DNA from: Bettongia penicillata ogilbyi | Lineage: Eukaryota; Chordata; Mammalia; Diprotodontia; Potoroidae | Assembly (NCBI GenBank): GCA_023548195.1 | Contig: JAJHZJ010000532.1 | Coordinates: forward strand, 1,692,725-1,756,724 | Direction of reading: 5' to 3' | Length of the DNA: 64,000 nucleotides | Part shown: one piece after another, positions 57,879 to 64,000 of the stretch | How positions within the stretch are numbered: the first letter of the stretch is position 1 | Layout of the letters: the number at the start of each line of letters is the position of its first letter | Translations under genes and position numbers: made by a program | The notes under the pieces: model-generated | What the model saw: the letters and a program-made list of their open reading frames with translations, nothing else | Databases searched by the model: none | Told to the model about the DNA's origin: nothing

Positions 57879-58662
57879 TTTCCCAGCCAGTTACTTGACT
57901 TCTGAGATTCCTGTCCACCCCTGCCTAGATCCGCCCAGCTAGTGCTTGGCCTCTGAGATTCAAATGGGCTTTCCGCGCTGTGGCTGCTAATCAATGTGAG
58001 CTTTAGTTCTGGTGCTGCAGTGGGGGCAGGGCCGCCTCCCAGGCTCAGCTCCCTCAGGGGCTTTATGCAGAGACTTTCAGAAATGGAGCGGGTGGGGGCG
58101 GGCTGCCTCCCAGGCTCAGCTCCCTCAGGAGGTTTATGCAGAGGCCTTCAGTAATGAAGATCCTGCCTGCTGCTGGGGGAGTCCCGGGCTCCCGTGGCGG
58201 CCCCTACAGCTGCTGCCTCCGCCGCCACCCCCGCCTCTGCCTCTGCTGCTTCCTTCCCCCGCCTCTGCCACCGCTGCTTCCTCCCGAGGGGGTCTGAGTC
58301 ACGGAGACACCCTGTTCCCCCTCTCGGCCAGGCCAGCCGTCTCTCTCACTGACCTGTAGCTTCTGTGGGCGGAGGGACCTTCCCAGCCGCTGGAGGTTCC
58401 GTCCCTGAAGCCTGCTCGGATCAGCTTCTCTGGGGCTGCGGCCAGGGCAGCGCTGGGGTGGGGTCCGCTTTCCAGGGCGCAACGGACCCTGGGGACGGCT
58501 CTCCAGGGCTCTCTGGAACGGAAATCTCTTCCACTCTGTTTCTCCACACCTTACAGTGATCCAGAACTTATGGGGATCTCTTTTTACATTAATTCTATGG
58601 GCTGTGAGTTCGGAGCTCGTAAATGTGTGTCTTTCTACTCTGCCATCTTGACTCCGCCCCCC
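57879..58662 (-). promoter_or_regulatory. HAL1 5' UTR / internal promoter region
   Basis: The most CpG- and GC-rich part of the window. A YY1-type site (gccatcttg on +, 58,642-58,650) sits within about 20 bases of the 5' end, as in L1 promoters where YY1 sets the start point. Two imperfect tandem copies of a ~72-base unit start at about 58,022 and 58,094, each containing 'cctcccaggctcagctccct'. Chance frames here (58.0-58.7 kb) are not genes. Confidence 0.75.
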
Positions 58663-58694
58663 AATAGGCCCCTTTTTGTTAGAGTTTGATGTCA

Positions 58695-59644
58695 TCTGTC
58701 TTTACCAACCAGATTAACTCAATAATTGGCCAATTCCTATTTAATTTTAAGCTATGGAATACATATTTCTATGCAAAGAGCATTAATTATTAGCCAAGGG
58801 ACCAAAGATAACAATATACCCATTTCTCAAGAGTTTAAGTTGAAATAATACATTTACTGCAGGACGGCTGTTAAGTCACTAAAGATCTGAGGGGAATAAC
58901 GTGGGTTTCAGGTTTCTTAAAATTTTCTAACAAGGAGAAAGACAATGGCAAGTTGTTCTAACCTGTTTATAACTTCTTTGAGAACTCATGAGACTTTCCT
59001 TGAACTTTCACCCTTAGAGTAAGGGGCAAGGGGAAGCCTATAATCTGCTTACCATGATCCTGAAGCAATCACCAGGAGTTATTCAACTGGATAAAATTTA
59101 CTGAAATAATTCCTAATCACAAGAAAGTATTTGGTATTAATGTGAAAGTTTAGGTTACTCTTTAGGAAAAAGAAAAATAATTTTTTTTCCAAACCCAAGC
59201 AACTCAACAAGAACCTATCAGAAATCTAAATTTATAGATACATCTTGATCATGTAATGTTTTGTCAATGTATACAACTAAATCAAACCTCCTATTGCAGG
59301 TGACAGTAGCAAAGTCTGTGCTGCCATGGGGAAAATCACAGTTGTTCCTACCATGGCCTCTACTCAAATTCACAATTTCCCCTTCCATTTTGGAGCTGTC
59401 TGAATAGGGCATCATAAAAATTTTATGACACACTTTCCTGTATGAACAGCAGAGAATTCTTGGGAAATCAGAAAACACTCTGCAGCAGTCAGAGTGGGGA
59501 ATACTAGGAAAATGTCAGAAATTCTGAGCCATCAAGGGGGAAAAGAAGCAGGCAGTAAGCCAGCATCCCAAGTTGGTGTCAGGAGTTCAAGAACATGGAT
59601 AAGTAAAGGAAGACCGGAGTGGAAGGTTTTGCTGACATAATTGT
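58695..59644. other. Unassigned stretch
   Basis: No named repeat. A minus-strand frame at 59,218-59,478 (86 codons, ending in RRFDLVVYIDKTLHDQDVS) lies next to the unclassified inverted repeat and might belong to it. No family recognised. Confidence 0.35.
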
Positions 59645-59801
59645 TGCACCTAAAAACATTCTTCTCTCTCATCAATAAGGGCATGACCTTAATGAATGAG
59701 TGACTATAATAAATCATTCTTAGTATCAATGATGCATTTGCATTGAACAGAACAGAAGCAAATATGGCTACTTGTCAAAGGATGGACCCTCCAAGTTTGG
59801 C
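59645..59801 (-). repeat. Unclassified repeat, copy A (inverted relative to copy B)
   Basis: The reverse complement aligns along its length with 60,934-61,084. Shared blocks include 'cattaaggtcat', 'tttttaggtgcaac', 'catattt..cttctgtt' and 'aatgcaaa'. I do not recognise the family. Confidence 0.6.
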
Positions 59802-60224
59802 AGACAAACACAGGCTAGTATACCATACTCAAGACTTGTGTGCTATGGAAAATATAGGTGACAACAGTAAGTAATACCCTTGATCGAAAGTGTTGACAAG
59901 CTTTCTTCCAGTTTGACATCTATTAACTAGCTGTCTGCATTCCAAATCTGGGCATCAACTTTAAGTAGTTACAGGCCGATGTGTCTGAGGCCAGATGCTG
60001 AGGTGAAACCAAGGATGGCTAATCAATTAAAAAGACATTTCAAATGGGTAATGAAAATGTCTGAAGCAAATTGTGTGAAGGGAATGGAAACTACCCCCTT
60101 CACTGAGAAGATCTGTGTCCTCTCAGAGTACTCAGGACTTTAACCTTCTAGGAGTCAGGCGCCATGTTTGCTTACGTAGCTTTGTCTAATGTTTCATGAT
60201 ATTTCTTGCAATAATAACGCTAAC

Positions 60225-60435
60225 GCAGGAACTCTTAACATTTTTTGTATTATGAATATTTTTGGCAGTCTGTTGAAGCCTCAAGACCCCTTTTCCCCAG
60301 AATAATGTTTTTAAATGAATAAAATAAAATACATGGGATTTGTAAGAAACTAATTATTTTGAAATAAAAGTTTTCAAAAAAAATTTTTTTAGTCCACAGA
60401 CCCCACATTAAGGATCTATGCTCTAAAATATTCTT
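60225..60435 (+). mobile_element. hAT-like non-autonomous DNA element (second copy)
   Basis: 'aggaactcttaacatttttt', 'ggcagtctgttgaagcctca', 'cagaataatgtttttaaatg', 'agtccacagaccccacatta', 'aggatc'. Aligns with 35,219-35,374 and is longer and better preserved. Confidence 0.55.
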
Positions 60436-60529
60436 AATAATTTTAAGAAGACAAGGGTTTTATACATCTAGTAAATTTTTGAATTCAAGCTTCACCTAAT
60501 TCAAATAATGATATTACATATGGAATACT

Positions 60530-60670
60530 ACTCTATTATGATAGCACAAATCCATAGTTCATCCTGTCTCTTATTAGTTATATGGTCATGGTCAATCATT
60601 CAATCTTTATGATGCGTTTTCTTCACCTATAAAATGTAGATAAGAATAACCGTAGCTCTCTTCCAAAAGC
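60530..60670 (+). repeat. MIR, sense, diverged
   Basis: 'cttattagttatatggtcat', 'ttcttcacctataaaatgta' follow the MIR core. Confidence 0.6.
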
Positions 60671-60933
60671 CTTTCCCTGATGCCTCACTGAGGCAATGTA
60701 GGGGCCCCGGAAGTCTGTGCCATCAGAACATAAACTCTGGACATTTCTGTCATGCTAGAAAGATTTCAAGCGCAGTTGAGGCAACAAGATGTGTTTGTTT
60801 TCTGAACACTGTCTCTACCAAATAACGAGTGGCTCACCACCAGTGGATTAGCCAATAGCTGATGAATTCCCTTCATCATGAATCGACCATTGCAAATACC
60901 TGCAAAACCTCCATCGTCCTAACCTTCCATCTT

Positions 60934-61084
60934 GTCCAACTTAGATGTACATCCTCTGTCGAGTATCATATTTATTTCTGTTTTGTGTAATGCAAACACA
61001 GTGCTGGTGCTCAGAAAGATCTGTAATAGTCATCCATGCATTAAGGTCATATTGATAAGAGAAAAAATGTTTTTAGGTGCAACT
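60934..61084 (+). repeat. Unclassified repeat, copy B
   Basis: Inverted partner of copy A (59,645-59,801), with 1.1 kb between them that contains a hAT-like element and a MIR. Confidence 0.6.
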
Positions 61085-61964
61085 CTCACAAATAGGAAAA
61101 GAGTTGAACATTATTCAGCCGCAGAATCCTGCAGTGAGATCTAGGTTGCGAAATGGTTGCAAAACCATTGACTTCACCAGAGAAATAAAAGTACTTCCAC
61201 TGGCATATCATAAAGCATTTACCACATTATCTCATCCACTATGGATAAGGTACTTGACATGTGTAAGGCTCACTGTAGAGCAGCGCACTGAGAAAAGACA
61301 GCATTCACTGGGCAAGGGGACCACAGATACTGAAAGGAAGCAGGATTATTTAATAAAAATCACTCCGTAAAACCAGAATGCATATTTGTAAACCATTTAA
61401 AAGTGTTAATCCTACTAAAAATTCGAGAGTAAATGAGCCCACAAAACCAAAAGTATATGTGGAAATGGTCAAAACTTTACATGGGACTTTAGTAACAAGG
61501 GGATTATTCTCATTCTTAATATGCATAAGGGCCTCAGTTAAAGTAAATGCTACTTAATTTAGAAGAAAATCATACCATGTAAGAGTTGGTTATTTCTTCT
61601 CCCCATTGCAGTGCTGTCTTCAGGAATGAGGACAAAAATGTCTTCTTTTCATCAAGCTTTTAGTTATTCTATCTAAGTGTTGGCTGACTGAAAACCAGCA
61701 ATCTCTGTGCCCTGTGTGGCTCAGCCCAAAAAGGAATTTTTATAAACTCATTATAAAGTGGCTGGGAAACCAGGCTTGTTTTCTTTGAGTTTTCAAAAAC
61801 TGGTTGTTACAGCTACTTTTATCATCAAGGCCAAAGGACAAAAGGAAAGGAGAAGTGGGCAGGAATGAGCACAGGATCCAGCAAGAATGTCTGGGGAAAT
61901 ATTTTCAAGAAGAAATCTCCAAAACACCTCCTACAAACCTGTCCTCAAGGCCTCCTCATCTAGA
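61085..61964. other. Unassigned stretch
   Basis: A plus frame at 61,077-61,370 has no recognised domain and lies in sequence continuing from copy B. Otherwise nothing named. Confidence 0.35.
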
Positions 61965-62150
61965 GGGCAGCCAGCGGATACAGCAATGGACCTAGAGTCA
62001 GGAAAACCTGAGAGCACGTCAAACTTCAGTCCCTAACTAGCTGGGTCAGTGACTTGATCTGTTTGCCTCAGTTTCCAGTGAAATGGGGATAATAACAGCA
62101 CCCACCTCCCAGGGTTATTGTAAGCGGGTACATAGTGGTACTATATAAAT
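61965..62150 (+). repeat. tRNA-headed CORE-SINE/MIR-like copy, sense
   Basis: 'gcagccagcggatacagcaa', 'gacctagagtcaggaaaacc', 'gtttgcctcagtttccagtg', 'cccagggttattgtaagcgg'. Confidence 0.75.
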
Positions 62151-62257
62151 GCTTATTCCCTTTGCCCCCCTCATAACTGTTAACTTTTGGTTGATTTCTG
62201 TTTTAAGCATGCGCCTCTCCACTAAGAAGTGGAGTAATATCAGTAGAATATTTTTGA

Positions 62258-62410
62258 AAGGACAGCTAAGTGGTGAAATGGATAAAGTATAGGCCATGGA
62301 GTCAGGAGGACTTGAGTTCAAATCTGAACTCAGATACCTGACACATACTAGCTATGTGACCCTGGGTAAGTCACTTAAGCCCAATTGCCTCATCACCACC
62401 CCCCGCCCCT
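62258..62410 (+). mobile_element. tRNA-derived SINE, head and core, sense
   Basis: 'ggacagctaagtggtgaaat', 'ggagtcaggaggacttgagt', 'tgtgaccctgggtaagtcac', 'ttaagcccaattgcctcatc', then a C-rich end. The core ends like the unique-tailed SINE at 32.4 kb (ccaattgcctcatc), but the long tail is missing. Confidence 0.88.
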
Positions 62411-62519
62411 CGTAGAAAATTTGGAACTACCATTTAGACCTAGTTTGGAGACTAAGAATGGGCAATCTTTAAGGATCTACTTTTATTTATGCAAATGGTT
62501 CATTTTATCCTCACTGCTG

Positions 62520-62850
62520 GGTTTAAATCCCAGCACTAGTACAAACTGAATAATAATATACGGTCACGGACAGGTCACCTGAACTTCCCTGAATGTTAGT
62601 TTCTTAGCGTGTAACGGTGGGATGACTACTTTGTACCTCTTACCTCACCAGGTTGTTACCAAGATCCACTGAGATAATACGTGCTGAACACAACACTAGA
62701 AGCCCTCCAACCATTCTGGGCCTATTTTCTCATATGGATAATTGGGCTAATCATCTTTACAGGGCTGCTTTGAGGATCAAAGGAAATTATGGACCTAAAA
62801 TGATTTGTAAACCCCAAAGCACTAGATAAATTTGAGCTATTTTTATTTTA
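62520..62850 (+). repeat. MIR copies, sense (two)
   Basis: 62,520-62,700: 'ggtttaaatcccagcactag', 'gttagtttcttagcgtgtaa', 'ccactgagataatacgtgct'. 62,705-62,850: 'gcctattttctcatatggat', 'aggatcaaaggaaattatgg'. Confidence 0.7.
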
Positions 62851-62964
62851 CTCATAAAAGATAATGTTTTTTCTCAGAGATCTTCATTGAAGGCTTTACC
62901 TGTAGCATGAAAGGCTACATTTTTCACTGTTTGTACGGGGATAATAACCATAACATAATGATGC

Positions 62965-63400
62965 TTATCATTTAAGTAACACTTACTAGGTGTTAAGGCA
63001 GCTAAATGGCGCTACGGTGGATAGAGTGCTGCGCCTCGAGTCAGAAAGACTCATCTTCCTTATTAGTTGTGTGACCTTGGGCAAGTCATTTAATTCTATT
63101 TGCCTTACTTTCTCAACTATAAAATGATCTAGAGAAGAAAATGACAAACCACTCGAGTATCTGCCAAAAAAATCTCCAATGGGGTCACAGAGAGTCTGAA
63201 ATGACTCAACAACATATTCCAGGGACTGTGCTAAGTGATCTATAATTATATTGCATCTGATCATCACAAAAATGTTAAGAAATAAGTGCTATTGAGGCAT
63301 ATAAGAGGTTAGGTGACTTGCCTGGGGTCACACATCCAGTAAGTGTCTGAGGCCAAATGAGAAGGAAAACAAAGCAGAAAGCACAGAGCATACTGCACCA
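62965..63400 (-). repeat. MIR, antisense, split by a SINE
   Basis: Left remnant 'taagtaacacttactaggtg'. Right part from 63,215 has 'ttccagggactgtgctaagt', 'tgacttgcctggggtcacac', 'gtaagtgtctgaggcc'. Confidence 0.75.
62994..63214 (+). mobile_element. tRNA-derived SINE (RTE-tailed), sense
   Basis: 'ggcagctaaatggcgctacg', 'tgtgaccttgggcaagtcat', 'aaaatgatctagagaagaaa', 'tctccaatggggtcacagag'. A block between 'gactcatcttcc' and 'ttattagttg' is shortened. Confidence 0.92.
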
Positions 63401-63684
63401 AGCTGGTTTCATAATGGCCAGATTTATCCTAAAGAGGTACGTTAACATGAATGGCCCCCTCAGTGCAAGCTCAGGTTTTAAATCCTGAATTGTTAAGCAA
63501 GAGAAAAACTTTCTGTCACAAAATAAGGGCATCAGAGAAAGGAAAGTGGGATTTGAGTTAAATTTAGAAGAGATTGGAGTTAAATTTAAAGGTTTATTTT
63601 CAAGAGAGAAAATCACTGGTTGCCTTTTAAGTCTGCAATTAACTTTAGCTTAACTAAAAAGCTACCCAAAATAAATAAACGAAG

Positions 63685-63850
63685 GAAGACTGTGCTCTGA
63701 CCTCTAGAACTTAGGAGCATGACTTTGGACAAGTCCCTTGATCTCTCTGGGCCTCAGTTTACCCCTCTTTGCATTGAAACGCTCGAGTTACATGATTGTT
63801 GAGTACCCTTGCAGCTCAAAAATTCAATACTTCTAGAGTTCTCTAGATGC
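63685..63850 (+). repeat. MIR, sense
   Basis: 'catgactttggacaagtccc', 'ttgatctctctgggcctcag', 'acccttgcagctcaaaaatt'. Confidence 0.8.
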
Positions 63851-64000
63851 CACGACCCAGCACACCACGCACATGCATGCACATAGACACGCACATACCT
63901 GAGGATCATAAAAAGAACATGTTTAGAAGATCTTAATTCTTTTAGAATTTTTTTTAATTTTGTAGAAAGATTATTTTGCATCATGTAGTAGCATAGTGCT

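Larger units (their letters stand above)
55747..58662 (-). mobile_element. HAL1-like (half-L1) retrotransposon, essentially full length
   Basis: About 2.9 kb on the minus strand with L1-type parts but no ORF2. The 5' end reads GGGGGCGGAGTCAAGATGGC (58,662 downward), which holds a YY1-type core, followed by a ~784-base CpG-bearing 5' UTR. A single ORF1 follows (57,878-56,779, one frameshift), then a ~1 kb 3' UTR with AATAAA-like repeats and an A tail (T-run 55,747-55,755). Flanking 'aatagcccc' (55,733 on) and 'aataggcccc' (58,663-58,672) give a near-identical target duplication. HAL1 elements are known L1 derivatives in mammals that carry ORF1 only and depend on L1 enzymes. Confidence 0.85.
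55594..58694 (-). mobile_element. hAT-type MITE, antisense, split by HAL1
   Basis: Left part 55,594-55,746 ('gaaatgtaattggaaaatat', 'gcggttttctaagtcaatat', 'agcttaatagcccc'). Right part 58,663-58,694 ('aataggcccctttttgttag', 'agtttgatgtca'). Joined, these give the same MITE as 9,364-9,552. The HAL1-like element fills the gap. Confidence 0.65.

Noticed and set aside
58012..58695. Proline- and glycine-rich frames in GC-rich DNA, possible CpG-island gene
   Set aside because: The segment is the 5' UTR of the HAL1-like element, shown by the L1-type 5' end and target duplication.
59218..59478. 86-codon minus frame as a possible gene (ends in VVYIDKTLHDQDVS)
   Set aside because: No recognised domain, AT-rich, and next to an unclassified repeat. 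Kept only as a note in the feature list.

Overview
The window looks like non-coding marsupial (metatherian) nuclear DNA. The evidence is the repeat content. There are many copies of a tRNA-derived SINE whose 3' tail resembles RTE/BovB LINE ends, and two copies of a second SINE type with a long unique tail. Old MIR, LINE-2 and CR1/L3-type LINEs are dense, L1 pieces have the marsupial-type 3' UTR, and there is one nearly complete HAL1-like ('half-L1') element. CpG is rare except in the HAL1 promoter region. I saw no bacterial, plasmid or viral gene organisation. The species cannot be fixed from sequence alone; an opossum-like marsupial fits best.

No complete host gene is visible. Almost every long open frame is a retrotransposon remnant (47.8-50.2 kb, 57.0-57.9 kb) or a reading of simple repeat (2.4, 5.2, 12.2, 14.7 and 35.6 kb). 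One short frame at 6,622-6,861 has a coding-like look and starts right after a good splice-acceptor sequence. It is listed as a weak exon candidate. The window is best read as a gene desert or a large intron.

Layout. 0-10 kb: old L2/MIR pieces, a purine tract (2.4 kb), a TG-rich tract (5.2 kb), the exon candidate (6.6 kb) and a hAT-type MITE inside a MIR (9.4 kb). 10-25 kb: a palindromic MITE (10.1-10.45 kb), SINEs, GA/CA and TC tracts (12.2, 14.7 kb), and two repeat-poor blocks (20.4-21.2, 23.5-24.6 kb) that could be conserved regulatory DNA. 25-35 kb: antisense CR1/L3 fragments interrupted by SINEs and L2. 35-42 kb: a composite trinucleotide minisatellite (35.6 kb), a possible solo LTR (39.1-39.8 kb), L2, an L1 3' end, a SINE with clear target duplications (40.9 kb) and a hAT MITE. 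42-47 kb: an L1 3' UTR, a homeodomain-site-rich block, and a sense L3 broken by a MIR and a SINE. 47.27-50.1 kb: one L1 insertion with the 5' inversion expected from twin priming. 50-55 kb: SINEs, L2 and an AT-rich TAAT-rich block. 55.6-58.7 kb: the HAL1-like element nested in a hAT MITE. 58.7-64 kb: an unclassified inverted repeat pair, a second hAT-like element, and nested SINE/MIR copies.

The elements do not form a pathway. The biology is a layered insertion history: L2, MIR and L3 oldest, hAT MITEs and SINEs later, L1 and HAL1 among the youngest. Family names rest on recognised consensus features read by eye; boundaries are approximate to about 10-20 bases unless a target duplication is quoted.
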